Positions 1 to 8,391 are shown, numbered from the stretch's first letter. The stretch is DNA of 64,000 nucleotides from Candidatus Peregrinibacteria bacterium CG1_02_54_53 (GCA_001872575.1 MNWP01000006.1:1-64000); one strand, 5' to 3'. The notes: generated by a model from the letters alone, not told the origin. Program-made: numbers and translations.

Positions 1-1
1 G

Positions 2-235
2 AATACGAGACACTGGCACTACACCCATCGCAGAATTCGGAGTGCCTACTACAGTGTGAAAAGGAATCTTCCATACCTGTTCACCTACCTGCGACATCCA
101 GAGTTGAACATTCCCAACACGAGCAATTCTCTGGAAGGAATATTCACACACATCAAGAAGAATATTCGTCTCCATGGCGGACTCCGCATCGATCAGAAAC
201 TACCCATGATTGAGGAGTTCCTACGAGCGAAGTGA
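2..235 (+). CDS. Transposase C-terminal fragment, IS256/IS1249-like (cut by window edge)
   Basis: The frame is open from the left edge to the TGA at 233-235, giving 77 residues with no start inside the window. The tail contains NIPNTSNSLEG followed by KKNIRLHGGL, which resembles the C-terminal part of DDE transposases of the IS256/IS1249/MULE-like group, where the glutamate of the TN-x-x-EG motif belongs to the catalytic triad. Whether the gene is intact cannot be seen because its 5' part lies outside. No terminal inverted repeat is evident in the 90 bases before the next gene, so this could be a remnant. It sits where the upstream part of the spc operon would be expected, so it may mark the rearrangement that split that operon. 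Confidence 0.6.
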   Translation, partial: NTRHWHYTHRRIRSAYYSVKRNLPYLFTYLRHPELNIPNTSNSLEGIFTHIKKNIRLHGGLRIDQKLPMIEEFLRAK

Positions 236-328
236 GCAGTATTTCAGCCTGCAAAATTGTCCACTACGCCCATATTTTTAATGTATTTCAAACAAGCCCG
301 CGTCACTCAACATCGAAGAAATCATTCT

Positions 329-1459
329 CTATTCGAGGGACAGTGATCCGAACTCCTGCACCCAGACGTCTCCGTACACGCCCACGCCCGTCTCGCGGAA
401 GAGCGGCTGCAGAATCGCCTGACGGTGGCTGGTCGAAGCCATCCACTGCTCCACGGCTATGGGTGCGGTCTGCTGACCGCGGGCAATATTCTCGCCGAGG
501 GCGAATCGCGGATTACAGCTGCAGACAGTCGAACGTTTCGTGACGAGGTAGTGCGGATTCACCTCACTGCGTTGATTCAGGAGCTCACTTAAATCGAAGA
601 CGGCCTGGCAGGGGCAGAGCTCTGCGGGCAGCGTGAGATATGCGGTCGTGCGGATACGGTCGATGTAGGTCAGGCCCTCGGGGCTGAAGTGACTGAAATA
701 TCCACGCTTGAACATATCCTTCGCGTGCGCCTGTGCCGCCAGTTCCAGTTGCGGATTTCGGATGAGGGGCTGAAGGCCTGTAGCCATGCGTTCCTGGTTC
801 ACGAGAGCGATGATCTGCAATCGTCTCTGTTCGGTGGCATTGGGAAAGGGCAGCAGTGGTGGAATCAGGAGGGAATTTATTGTCAACGAAACTGCCTTCG
901 GGGCAGGTGCGACTGAAGATTGCACTGCCTGCGTCGGCACGACATTCATATGTGGCAGCAATGATCCGTAGCACCGCATGAGTGTATAGACCGCCGAAGC
1001 CGCTTCGTTGATGAGCAGAGAGGTTTCTGGTTTGAGTGTGTCTTCCTGCTCAAGGGGGAAGAGGTGACACTTTTCAGCGATGCCCACGTAGGGAACGTAC
1101 GGGGCATTGCGGGGAATATCTACAAAGTGGTGCATGGGGTCCGTGGGCAGCTCGAAGAGGATGGCGAGCATGCGCAGAAACTCTCCGCGAGTGACGGGGA
1201 TAGCGGGGTCGATTGTGCGTGTTACGGGGTTCACACCGATCATGCCTCGTTCCACTGCCGCCTGCAGCACACGCTCCTGCAATGTGCCCGCAGGCACATC
1301 CGCAAAGAGCGCTTCTGTGCCGTCAATAGTCGGCAGGGGTTTCTGACTGATCTGAAAGAGAAACATCACCGCCTCCACGCGCGTGACCGTGGGTGCCTGT
1401 GCGTACGATTGCAGAACGATCGTGCTCAGGACCGCAATAAGGGCGAACTGTCGGTACAT
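329..1459 (-). CDS. Secreted SLH-domain protein with C-terminal CAP (SCP/PR-1-like) domain
   Basis: A 376-residue protein with an N-terminal hydrophobic signal sequence (about residues 1-21, ending SYAQA). Residues 22-160 form degenerate S-layer homology units (VTRVEAVMFLFQIS, PVTRGEFLRMLAILF, HFVDIP), followed by a Pro/Ala linker. The CAP domain runs from about 211 to 376, with NQERMATGL, AQAHAKDMFKRGYFSHFSPEG and GENIARG. SLH units usually bind wall polysaccharide, while bacterial CAP domains are extracellular modules of mostly unknown activity. The protein is therefore probably exported and held at the surface. The ATG at 1457-1459 is the first start and directly precedes the signal peptide. 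It is transcribed divergently from rplO, so the two genes share a 140-base intergenic space. The pyruvyltransferase domain at 54541-57015 may make its ligand. Confidence 0.85.
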   Translation of the reverse strand: MYRQFALIAVLSTIVLQSYAQAPTVTRVEAVMFLFQISQKPLPTIDGTEALFADVPAGTLQERVLQAAVERGMIGVNPVTRTIDPAIPVTRGEFLRMLAILFELPTDPMHHFVDIPRNAPYVPYVGIAEKCHLFPLEQEDTLKPETSLLINEAASAVYTLMRCYGSLLPHMNVVPTQAVQSSVAPAPKAVSLTINSLLIPPLLPFPNATEQRRLQIIALVNQERMATGLQPLIRNPQLELAAQAHAKDMFKRGYFSHFSPEGLTYIDRIRTTAYLTLPAELCPCQAVFDLSELLNQRSEVNPHYLVTKRSTVCSCNPRFALGENIARGQQTAPIAVEQWMASTSHRQAILQPLFRETGVGVYGDVWVQEFGSLSLE

Positions 1460-1541
1460 TGGAGGCGTTGTACCACAGAATGCGGGATAGTTCCGATTGC
1501 GCTCTCCACTGAAAAAGCGCGGAAAAGGAGACGAACCTCTC

Positions 1542-1570
1542 TTGAGCTTCTGCTCCTAACACAGTACGAT
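1542..1570 (+). promoter_or_regulatory. Sigma-70-like promoter for the rplO-secY ribosomal operon
   Basis: TTGAGC at 1542-1547 and TACGAT at 1565-1570 are separated by exactly 17 bases. Transcription would begin near 1577, so the ATG at 1602 fits as the rplO start, while the in-frame ATG at 1569 lies inside the -10 box. An AGGA ribosome-binding site precedes the ATG at 1602. Confidence 0.55.
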
Positions 1571-1601
1571 GCAGCCCCGTACTCCCGTACGCAGGAAAAT
1601 T

Positions 1602-2042
1602 ATGTTGCACTTACTTCGTCCTACAGCCGGCTCTACCCACAAGCGCAAGCGCATTGCACGCGGTAATAGCGCGGGCGGTGGCACCACGGCAGGTCGTGGT
1701 ACCAAGGGTCAGCAATCGCGCGCAGGAAAGGGACGCAAGTTCGGATTCGAAGGAGGGCAGGTGCCTTTGGTGATTCGTCAGCCCAAGCTGCCGGGATTCA
1801 AGCGCCCCATGCACCGTACGTTCGAAGTCATCAATCTGGCGGTGCTCGAGGCCCAGTTGCCGGCCGGCACATATGATCTGGCCGCACTCCGTGCACATCG
1901 TCTACGCTCCACCAATCGTCCCGTAAAGATTCTCGGCAACGGGGCGGTGACCAAGCAGTTCGATCTCACTGTTCATGCCGTTTCTCAGTCTGCCCGCGAG
2001 GCGCTCACGAAAGCCGGTGGATCGGTGACGATCGTGCAGTAG
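1602..2042 (+). CDS. rplO: 50S ribosomal protein L15
   Basis: A 146-residue L15 of the large ribosomal subunit. The N-terminal Gly/Arg/Lys-rich part (RIARGNSAGGGTTAGRGTKG) is the extended arm that threads into 23S rRNA, and the globular half has the usual GGQVPL and LPGFKRP segments. The start at 1602 was chosen over 1569 because L15 proteins begin just before this arm, AGGA lies six bases upstream, and the upstream ATG overlaps a predicted -10 box. It is the first gene of the operon, with secY following after 24 bases. In most bacteria rpsE and rpmD precede rplO; here a divergent surface-protein gene does. CPR bacteria are known to lack L30 (rpmD). Confidence 0.97.
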   Translation: MLHLLRPTAGSTHKRKRIARGNSAGGGTTAGRGTKGQQSRAGKGRKFGFEGGQVPLVIRQPKLPGFKRPMHRTFEVINLAVLEAQLPAGTYDLAALRAHRLRSTNRPVKILGNGAVTKQFDLTVHAVSQSAREALTKAGGSVTIVQ

Positions 2043-2066
2043 TATCCTCGCCGGTGCGTCATTTCC

Positions 2067-3344
2067 ATGTTCACCTACCTTCGACAACTCTGGCATTCCG
2101 AGGATCTGCGCCGTCGCATTCTCATGACGCTCGGGCTGCTGTTTCTCTATCGCGTCGTCGCACACATCACCATCCCGGGCACGGATCCGCAGGCGCTGCT
2201 TGAGTATTTGGGCTCGCGATCCGCTTCCGGGCCGATGGGAATCTTCGTGGCGCTTACCGGCGGGTCGATCGACAACTTCTCCGTCGTGCTCCTCGGGCTT
2301 TCTCCCTACATCAATGCTTCCATTATCGTTCAGCTCTGCACCGTCATCTTCCCTAAGCTCGAAGCGCTCAGCAAGGAGGGGGCACAGGGCCAGCAGGAGC
2401 TCAACCGCTACATGCGCTGGCTTACGCTGCCGCTCGCATTTTTGCAGAGCTACGGTTTTCTGATTCTGCTCAGTCGCGGCGGAGTACGACTCGTCGATAC
2501 GACCTTCCCCTACGTGTTCCTTCCCATGCTTTATGTGACTGTGGGATCGCTCGTCGTCATGTGGTTGGGCGAGCTCATCACCGAGAAGGGTGTGGGCAAC
2601 GGTATTTCGCTCATCATCTTTACGGGAATCGTATCGGGTATTCCCGCGACTCTCAGTTCCATCCTTGTGGGAGGACAGGGCAAGATGGGTGTGTTCTTCC
2701 TCTTTGCCATCGTCTCGCTTGCCATGCTCGTCGCCGTGGTGCTCTTCACCGACGCCCATAAACTCATTCCGATCACGTACGCCAACCAGGGTGCCGGTCG
2801 CGGCGTGCAGGGAGGCATTCCCGTTCGACTCAATCAGGCGGGGATGATCCCCATCATCTTCGCGATTTCGCTCATCACGTTCCCGGCAATTTTTGCCCAG
2901 TTCCTCTCAACGGCCCCGCGCTTCGCATCCGTTGTCAGCTTCATCACCCTTTACCTAAGCCCGCAGAATCCCAGTCTCCTTTATCTGCTCGTGTATTTCC
3001 TGCTCGTAATGGGGTTCACCTTCTTCTACGTTTCGGTCACCTTTAAGGTCGATGATCTTGCCGAGCAGATTCAGAAGCGCGGAGGGTTCATTCCCGGCAT
3101 TCGCCCGGGTCGCCAGACAGCCGAAATCCTGCAGCGCACGAGTCATCGTCTCAACCTATGGGGTGGTGTCTTTCTCGGGATCGTTGCCGTCATTCCGCTC
3201 GTCTTTACCAAGTATTCCACCCTGGGGCAGGCCGATCTCATTATCTCGGGCTCGGGACTCATCATCATCGTGGGCGTGGTGATGGAATTGATCCGGCAGG
3301 TCAATGCACAGCTGTTGGCACACGACTACGAGAAGCTCGTGTAA
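2067..3344 (+). CDS. secY: Protein translocase subunit SecY
   Basis: A 425-residue, ten-helix channel subunit of the Sec translocon in the inner membrane. Visible family features are the plug-region LLGLSPYINASI, the EKGVGNGISLIIFTGIV segment, and the cytoplasmic loop GIRPGRQTAEIL between helices 8 and 9, which contacts SecA and the ribosome. Length is normal for bacterial SecY. It lies 24 bases after rplO, the classic spc order. A 414-base stretch with palindromic repeat-like sequence separates it from adk, so adk may have its own promoter. It would export the SLH and signal-peptide proteins seen elsewhere in the window. Confidence 0.98.
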   Translation: MFTYLRQLWHSEDLRRRILMTLGLLFLYRVVAHITIPGTDPQALLEYLGSRSASGPMGIFVALTGGSIDNFSVVLLGLSPYINASIIVQLCTVIFPKLEALSKEGAQGQQELNRYMRWLTLPLAFLQSYGFLILLSRGGVRLVDTTFPYVFLPMLYVTVGSLVVMWLGELITEKGVGNGISLIIFTGIVSGIPATLSSILVGGQGKMGVFFLFAIVSLAMLVAVVLFTDAHKLIPITYANQGAGRGVQGGIPVRLNQAGMIPIIFAISLITFPAIFAQFLSTAPRFASVVSFITLYLSPQNPSLLYLLVYFLLVMGFTFFYVSVTFKVDDLAEQIQKRGGFIPGIRPGRQTAEILQRTSHRLNLWGGVFLGIVAVIPLVFTKYSTLGQADLIISGSGLIIIVGVVMELIRQVNAQLLAHDYEKLV

Positions 3345-3758
3345 TGCATGAGTGACAAACCTTCAGCCTTCGCCCTTCGGGCTACGGCCGACAAGCCGGT
3401 TTTTCTCTCACCCCTCGACTACCCGTCCGTACCGGACAACATCCGGGCGGGCGCTCGGGGTGACAGGTTGATTATGTTTCCTTGGTGATTTGGGGTGACC
3501 CTGAGCTTGTCGAATGGGTCACGAGCTCTCTTTTCCAGCCTTCGCGCAGCGGAGGCTGCCCACCGTAGCCTTGGCGGAGGTGGGCCTCTCAACACTAGTG
3601 TTGGCTGCGCTACGGCTGGCAAGCCCTTGTGCGGTGTCGCTCCCCGCCCGTACCGAGGCACGTTCGGGCGGGCAGTTGTGGGTCCCGCCAAAGTCACCCA
3701 CGGCTTCGCGACGATAATTCTCTTGATTGTTTGCCGTTGTTTCATAATCCTATCCGCA
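3345..3758. repeat. Intergenic stretch with degenerate REP-like palindromes between secY and adk
   Basis: This 414-base gap has no credible gene. It contains several short palindromic or REP-like blocks: CGCCCTTCGGGC near 3369-3380, CCCTGAGCTTGTCGAATGGG near 3498-3517, and CCGTAGCCTTGGCGGAGG near 3561-3578 with the related GCGCTACGGCTGGC near 3608-3621. Related CTGAGC/GAAGCCGAAGG blocks occur by tpiA (13390-13470). Such repeats are commonly scattered between CPR genes. A possible weak adk promoter (TTGATT, 16 bases, TAATCC) lies just before 3759. Confidence 0.5.
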
Positions 3759-4328
3759 ATGGATTTAGTTCTCTTTGGAATTCAGGGCTCCGGCAAAGGC
3801 ACACAAGCCAAGCGTCTCTGTGCGGAATTTGGTTTTGACCTCTTCGAAGCCGGCGGAGAACTTCGCAAAATCGCCGCATCGGGCTCTGAATTGGGGGCGA
3901 CCGTGAAGTCATACATCGATGTGGGCAAGCTCGTTCCATTCGAGATCATCATGCAGGTGGTGAAAGAAGCGATTCTTGCACGCCCCAAAGATCAGAAGAT
4001 CCTGTTTGACGGCATTCCCCGCGATCTCGACCAGATGCGCTCTTTCGACCAGATCATGGCCGATGTGGGTAGAAAGTATCAGTGCATCGAAATTACGCTC
4101 ACCGAGGAGGAAGGGGTGCAGCGTATCCTCGGCCGCGCCCAAATCGAGGGCAGAGCGGATGATGCCAATGAAGAGACGATTCGTCGTCGTATGAAGACCT
4201 TCTTCGAGAAGACAAAACCGGTTATCGAGCAGTACAAAATCCAGGGTCATCTCATCGAGGTGGACGGACGTGGGACGGTGGACGAAGTGTATGAGGCGAT
4301 GAAACGAGGATTAGGGGATAGAGCGTAG
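3759..4328 (+). CDS. adk: Adenylate kinase
   Basis: A 189-residue enzyme interconverting ATP + AMP and 2 ADP in the cytoplasm. The P-loop GIQGSGKGTQ is at residues 7-16, an AMP-site segment follows (FEAGGELRKIA), then FDGIPRDLDQM, and the C-terminal half has the LID arginines (GRAQIEGRADDANEETIRRR). The LID is short and lacks the four-Cys zinc site. The start at 3759 was chosen because the P-loop must lie near the N-terminus; the 88 upstream in-frame codons are repeat-derived, low-complexity sequence. Gene order secY-adk-map is the usual one. Confidence 0.95.
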   Translation: MDLVLFGIQGSGKGTQAKRLCAEFGFDLFEAGGELRKIAASGSELGATVKSYIDVGKLVPFEIIMQVVKEAILARPKDQKILFDGIPRDLDQMRSFDQIMADVGRKYQCIEITLTEEEGVQRILGRAQIEGRADDANEETIRRRMKTFFEKTKPVIEQYKIQGHLIEVDGRGTVDEVYEAMKRGLGDRA

Positions 4329-4355
4329 GACGGAGGAGGGATACAATGCCCATCA

Positions 4356-5108
4356 ATGTCTCGTTTTCAGATCTTCACCGAAGAGCAGGTCGCATCACTT
4401 CGCAGAGGCGGAAAGATTCTGCATGATTGCCTACAGCATGTCGGAGCACTGGCGGAGGAGGGGGTGACGACGGGATTTCTCGATTCGATGGCCGAGACGT
4501 TCATCCGCGATCACGGGGGGATTCCGGGCTTTAAGGGGTACCAGGGGTTTCCGGCAACGCTCTGTACATCGGTGAACGAAGTCTGTGTGCATGGGATTCC
4601 CGGCGCACAGGAGCTTAAGAACGGAGACATCATTTCGATCGATTGCGGGGTTATCGTCGATGCGCTGTACACCGATGCCTGCATTACCGTTCCGATCGGT
4701 TCCATTTCTCCGCAAGCCAAGAGTCTCATGAAGGCCTCATTCGATGCGCTGCAACAGGCGATTGCCGTTGTGAAGGCGGGCGCGCGCATCGGTGACATCT
4801 CCGCAACGGTGGAACAGGTGGCTCGTAGGCGAGGATTTTCCCCAGTACGCGCTCTCACGGGGCACGGACTCGGTACAACACTCCATCAGTACCCCGATAT
4901 TCCTAATGTCGGGACGACAAAAACCGGTCCGGTACTCCCGGCAATGACGCTCATCGCCATCGAGCCGATCATCTCTGCGGGAAGTGACGCTATTGAAGAG
5001 GGAGATGACGGATGGTCGATTCGCGTAAAGGATCATGCATTGATTGCTCACTACGAACACACCGTTCTTGTCATCGAAGGAGGGCACGAAGTACTGACAG
5101 ATGGATAA
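4356..5108 (+). CDS. map: Methionine aminopeptidase, type I
   Basis: A 250-residue metalloenzyme that removes the initiator methionine from nascent proteins. The metal ligands are visible as D96, D107, H170, E203 and E234, and the substrate-binding H79 lies in VCVHG. There is no N-terminal zinc-finger or SH3-binding extension, so this is the short type Ia form. It follows adk after 27 bases. A TACAAT box at 4342-4347 lies nine bases before the ATG, so a leaderless transcript may also start here. An AT-rich gap of 139 bases separates it from infA. Confidence 0.96.
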   Translation: MSRFQIFTEEQVASLRRGGKILHDCLQHVGALAEEGVTTGFLDSMAETFIRDHGGIPGFKGYQGFPATLCTSVNEVCVHGIPGAQELKNGDIISIDCGVIVDALYTDACITVPIGSISPQAKSLMKASFDALQQAIAVVKAGARIGDISATVEQVARRRGFSPVRALTGHGLGTTLHQYPDIPNVGTTKTGPVLPAMTLIAIEPIISAGSDAIEEGDDGWSIRVKDHALIAHYEHTVLVIEGGHEVLTDG

Positions 5109-5182
5109 AATGTTTTTATATAACAATTTGAATAATTATCAATACAAATTTCCTTCTTCTGGGCAAAAGGGCAGCCAATTGC

Positions 5183-5211
5183 TTGCTGGCTTAGAAAGCG
5201 CTCTGTAGGAT
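5183..5211 (+). promoter_or_regulatory. Sigma-70-like promoter upstream of infA
   Basis: TTGCTG at 5183-5188 and TAGGAT at 5206-5211 are spaced by 17 bases in the AT-rich gap after map. Transcription would start near 5218, about 30 bases before the chosen infA start, and could drive infA-rpmJ-rpsM-rpsK-rpsD-rpoA and beyond. Confidence 0.5.
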
Positions 5212-5247
5212 GCCTCGGCTTTGGTTCAAAGTTTTTTCTTGCGATCT

Positions 5248-5520
5248 GTGTCGAAACAGGATGTTATCGAACTCATCGGCGTTGTAGAGGAAACGTTTCC
5301 TAATGCAATGTTCCGGGTTCGAATCACCAGTGATCAAGCAAAGAACCACGAACTCCTCTGTCATCTGGCCGGGCGCATGCGAGTACACCGCGTTCGCATC
5401 CTCCCCGGCGATCAGGTGAAAGTGGAGATGACGCCCTATGATCTAAAAAAGGGTCGCATTGTCTACCGCTTCTCTCCCAATCGTCCGCCTCCCGGACCAC
5501 AGACAGAGCCCACTCCCTGA
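5248..5520 (+). CDS. infA: Translation initiation factor IF-1
   Basis: A 90-residue protein with an S1-like OB fold that occupies the ribosomal A site during initiation. Typical segments are [33 protein letters not shown] and [14 protein letters not shown] [18 protein letters not shown] at 5248 (protein begins MSKQDVIEL) is preferred over the TTG at 5221, since IF-1 proteins start just before this segment. The last 15 residues are a Pro-rich tail beyond the usual 72-residue length. It is followed by rpmJ after 20 bases, the conserved infA-rpmJ-rpsM order. Confidence 0.93.
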   Translation: MSKQDVIELIGVVEETFPNAMFRVRITSDQAKNHELLCHLAGRMRVHRVRILPGDQVKVEMTPYDLKKGRIVYRFSPNRPPPGPQTEPTP

Positions 5521-5540
5521 TTTTCTCTCTTTTTCTTCCC

Positions 5541-5672
5541 ATGAAAGTTCGTGCTTCCGCCAAGCCCATTTGCAAAGATTGTCGCCTCGTCATTCGTCGC
5601 AGTGGTAAGGGCAAAATGGTGCGCCGCATCGTCTGTCGCAAGAATCCGAAGCACAAGCAGCGCCAAGGCTGA
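5541..5672 (+). CDS. rpmJ: 50S ribosomal protein L36
   Basis: A 43-residue protein ([20 protein letters not shown]...). It keeps the zinc-ribbon ligands C11, C14 and C27, with a histidine near residue 33 (KNPKHKQ), so it is the zinc-binding form of L36. The length is slightly above the usual 37-38 residues because of short insertions. It lies between infA and rpsM with 20- and 15-base gaps. Confidence 0.95.
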   Translation: MKVRASAKPICKDCRLVIRRSGKGKMVRRIVCRKNPKHKQRQG

Positions 5673-5687
5673 TTTTCCTTCTCTCAC

Positions 5688-6068
5688 ATGATTCGCGTTT
5701 CTGGAGTTGTCCTTCCCGGCCACAAGCATATCGTCATTGCCCTCACGCATGTGAAGGGCATCGGGCGTCCGCTGGCGGCCAGGCTGTTGAAGGAATTGCA
5801 CATTCCTCTTACCAAGAAAGCCGACGCACTCACCGAAGAGGAGCAGGCGCGCATCCGTGCGCGCGTGGAGCGTGAGGTGGTGGAAGGCGAACTCTCACGC
5901 AAGGTATCGATGGATATCAAACGTTTGCAGGATATCGGCACATGGCGTGGCTACCGTCATCGTCGCAAGTTGCCGGTGCGCGGTCAGTCCTCACGTCGAA
6001 ACGCACGTACCAAGCGCGGAAAGAAGAGAACAGGCCTTTCCGGTCGCGTGACCCTTACCAAGACGTAA
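5688..6068 (+). CDS. rpsM: 30S ribosomal protein S13
   Basis: A 126-residue head protein of the small subunit that contacts the P-site tRNA and forms bridges to the large subunit. It shows MIRVSGVVLPGHKHIVIALTH-like N-terminal helix-two-turn-helix sequence with the GIGRPLA turn, the middle IKRLQDIGTWRGYRHRR segment, and a basic tail (RGQSSRRNARTKRGKKR). Starts at the first ATG, 15 bases after rpmJ, and is followed by rpsK after 15 bases. Confidence 0.97.
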   Translation: MIRVSGVVLPGHKHIVIALTHVKGIGRPLAARLLKELHIPLTKKADALTEEEQARIRARVEREVVEGELSRKVSMDIKRLQDIGTWRGYRHRRKLPVRGQSSRRNARTKRGKKRTGLSGRVTLTKT

Positions 6069-6083
6069 ACCCTTCTCCTTATT

Positions 6084-6605
6084 ATGGCTGATAAAGCTCC
6101 CCAGACACCGGCCTCTCCATCCGCAAAGACTCCTGCGGACAAGCCCGATACCGCTCCGAAGAAGGGCGACGTGCTCGCTGCGGCGCTCGAGGGTGCTGTC
6201 GAAGGTGGCGCCGATACCAAGGCTGCTCCCAAGATACGTCGCAAGAAGATCAAAAAGACGGTTCCGCAGGCACGCGTCTGTATTCATGCCGGCGAGAACA
6301 ATACGATCGTGACGTTCACCGATCTGCAGGGTAATAAACTCGGCGGATGCAGCGCGGGCATGGCCGGTTTCAAAGGCACGCGCAAGTCCACTCCGTATGC
6401 CGCCAAGGTGGCTGCCGAGAAAGCTTCCGAATTGGTTCAGGGCTACGGAATTCAATCGGTGACGGTGGAGGTGAAAGGCCTCGGGCCCGGACGCGAACAG
6501 TCCATTCGGGGACTGCAGAGTGCGGGTCTCAATCTCGATGCCATCGTTGACACGACACCGATTCCACACGGCGGGGTGCGCCCTCCGGGACGCCGACGCG
6601 TGTAA
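6084..6605 (+). CDS. rpsK: 30S ribosomal protein S11 with extended N-terminus
   Basis: A 173-residue S11, longer than the usual about 125-130 residues. The conserved body begins near residue 50 (RRKKIKKTVPQARVCIHAGENN) and includes NTIVTFTD, GCSAGMAGFKGTRKSTPYAA, VKGLGPGREQSIRGL and the C-terminal IDTTPIPHGG-like DTTPIPHGGVRPPGRRRV. The first about 48 residues are rich in Ala, Pro, Lys and Asp and probably disordered. No better start is seen downstream before the body. S11 forms the platform of the 30S subunit and pairs with S6/S18. Confidence 0.96.
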   Translation: MADKAPQTPASPSAKTPADKPDTAPKKGDVLAAALEGAVEGGADTKAAPKIRRKKIKKTVPQARVCIHAGENNTIVTFTDLQGNKLGGCSAGMAGFKGTRKSTPYAAKVAAEKASELVQGYGIQSVTVEVKGLGPGREQSIRGLQSAGLNLDAIVDTTPIPHGGVRPPGRRRV

Positions 6606-6638
6606 GTCCATTTCGATTATCATTCACTCACTCTCCCC

Positions 6639-7256
6639 ATGAAGTTCACTGGTCCAAAGGCGAAACGATGCCGTCGGCAGGGCTCCAATATCTACGGGGC
6701 GGATAAGTATGACAAAATCCTGCAGCGCAAGCCTTACGGTCCCGGCAAGGGCCCCAAGACCCGCGCCACGCGCCCGACGGAGTATGCGAAGCAGCTCAAA
6801 GAAAAGCAGAAGGCGCGCGATATGTACGGTCTCTCTGAGCGGCAGTTCCGCATTCTCTACGCCGAGGCCGCCAAGAAAGCAGGCCAGACGGGTGAGACGT
6901 TCAAACAGCTTCTCGAGCGTCGTCTCGATAATGTGATCTATCGTGCAGGTCTGGCTCTTACGCGCCTGCAGGCACGACAATTCGTCAGCCATGGACATTT
7001 TCAGGTGAATGGAGTTCGTGTGACGATCCCATCGTACCGCGTGCGTCCCGGTGAAGTGATTGCTCTGCGAGAGCGCAACAAGAAGTCTCCCGTCTACGGA
7101 CCGATTATCGATGCGCACGAAAAGTATATGCCGCCGAAATGGCTCAAGGTTGACGGCGGTGCTTTGCGCGTCGAAGTCGTGACCCTTCCGCAACCCGATG
7201 ACGCCGAGCAGGCCATCGACGTTCGTCAGGTGGTGGAGTTCTACTCTCGTACGTAA
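6639..7256 (+). CDS. rpsD: 30S ribosomal protein S4
   Basis: A 205-residue primary 16S rRNA-binding protein. The N-terminal part (MKFTGPKAKRCRRQG) has a single cysteine, so the zinc-finger form is absent. Body features are YAKQLKEKQKARDMYGLSERQF and the S4 RNA-binding domain RRLDNVIYRAGLALTRLQARQFVSHGHFQVNG (about residues 93-125). It lies between rpsK and rpoA in the normal alpha-operon order. In many bacteria S4 represses its own operon; no such leader is evident here. Confidence 0.96.
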   Translation: MKFTGPKAKRCRRQGSNIYGADKYDKILQRKPYGPGKGPKTRATRPTEYAKQLKEKQKARDMYGLSERQFRILYAEAAKKAGQTGETFKQLLERRLDNVIYRAGLALTRLQARQFVSHGHFQVNGVRVTIPSYRVRPGEVIALRERNKKSPVYGPIIDAHEKYMPPKWLKVDGGALRVEVVTLPQPDDAEQAIDVRQVVEFYSRT

Positions 7257-7332
7257 ATCTGTTTCATTCCTTTTCCCCGTACTGTTGTCTTTAACAGGAG
7301 TACGGGTCACCCACTTCCTTCCTTCCCGTCCT

Positions 7333-8328
7333 ATGCACATCATTCAGGAAGAGATTGGTCTCCCCACCTTTAGCGTCACACCCATGACGAAAGGGGACTC
7401 TACTCACGCGGTATTCGCCATCGGGCCGCTCCCTCCGGGGTACGGAATGACGCTTGGCAACGCCATTCGCCGCGCGCTTCTCTCAAGTTTGCCCGGAGCC
7501 GCAGTTCTCTCGATGCGCGTGCAGGGTACTCAGCATGAGTACGCCACGGTCAAGGGCGTGCAGGAGAACGTGGTGGATATCGGTCTCAATCTCAAGCGAC
7601 TCAAAATGCGTAAACACAACAAGGATCTCGAGGTTATCACGTTACAGGCCAAAGGCCCGAAGGTTGTGACGGCCGAAGATCTCAAGTCGTCGTCTGATAT
7701 TGAGATTCTCAACAAAGATTTGCCGATTCTCACCCTCGAGAAGGGAGGAGCGATCGATATGCAGATCACCGTCGGAAAAGGCGTTGGCTACGCGCCTGCT
7801 TCCGAGCGCAACAAGAAGCAGAATGAACCGGGGCTCATCCATATCGATGCGATTTTCAGCCCGGTCGAGAAAGTTCGCTTCAGTGTTGAAACGGCTCGTG
7901 TTGGCCAGCGAACGGATCTTGAGAAGCTGGTTCTCGATGTGCAGACCAACGGATCGCTCTCCGCAGAGGAGGCCGTTCAGTTCGCGTCGCAGCTCCTCAA
8001 GAGTTACTTCGAGTACTTCGGCAGCAATGAAAAGGTCGTCGAGCCGGAGTTCATTGCCGATTTCTCGCGTGCGGGGCCGCAAGTGGGCGAGGCGGGTATC
8101 GATACGGGAGCTAAAGAGAGCTACACCCCGATTGAGATTCTCAATTTCTCGCCACGCACGCTCAATGCGCTCATCAACGCGGGTGTGGGATCTATCGAGC
8201 AACTTACCAAGTGTACGGAAGCCGCTCTCAGTAATTTCCGTGGATTCGGTGCCAAAGCGCTTGATGAGGTGAAGCAGACCCTCGCGGAGCGCGGCCTTAA
8301 ACTTGCCGACGAATCTTTGGACAGTTGA
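7333..8328 (+). CDS. rpoA: RNA polymerase alpha subunit
   Basis: A 331-residue subunit. The N-terminal domain dimerises and assembles beta/beta' (PPGYGMTLGNAIRRALLSSLPGAAV at about 36-60), followed by the insert domain. The C-terminal domain (about 260-325: ILNFSPRTLNALINAGVGSIEQL, FRGFGAKALDEVKQTLAERGL) binds UP elements and activators. The ATG at 7333 was chosen because alpha subunits begin with MHIIQEEIGL-like sequence; the frame extends upstream through rpsD without family similarity. A short palindrome between rpoA and rplQ (CACGCCTGACATGTCAGGCGTG at about 8350-8371) could be a weak terminator or operator. Confidence 0.97.
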   Translation: MHIIQEEIGLPTFSVTPMTKGDSTHAVFAIGPLPPGYGMTLGNAIRRALLSSLPGAAVLSMRVQGTQHEYATVKGVQENVVDIGLNLKRLKMRKHNKDLEVITLQAKGPKVVTAEDLKSSSDIEILNKDLPILTLEKGGAIDMQITVGKGVGYAPASERNKKQNEPGLIHIDAIFSPVEKVRFSVETARVGQRTDLEKLVLDVQTNGSLSAEEAVQFASQLLKSYFEYFGSNEKVVEPEFIADFSRAGPQVGEAGIDTGAKESYTPIEILNFSPRTLNALINAGVGSIEQLTKCTEAALSNFRGFGAKALDEVKQTLAERGLKLADESLDS

Positions 8329-8391
8329 ACTGTTTTTCCTTTACCCTGCCACGCCTGACATGTCAGGCGTGGCCTGCCACTCCTCCCTTCC

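Noticed and set aside
232..543. A 103-residue plus-strand frame after the transposase fragment
   Set aside because: It is Arg/Pro/Ser-rich and antisense to the CAP domain; no promoter or family support.
1902..2759. A long minus-strand frame opposite rplO and secY
   Set aside because: Antisense of highly conserved ribosomal and Sec genes with His/Asp/Glu-rich shadow composition.
3495..3758. N-terminal extension of adenylate kinase
   Set aside because: The 88 codons are repeat-derived; the P-loop must sit near the N-terminus, so the start is 3759.
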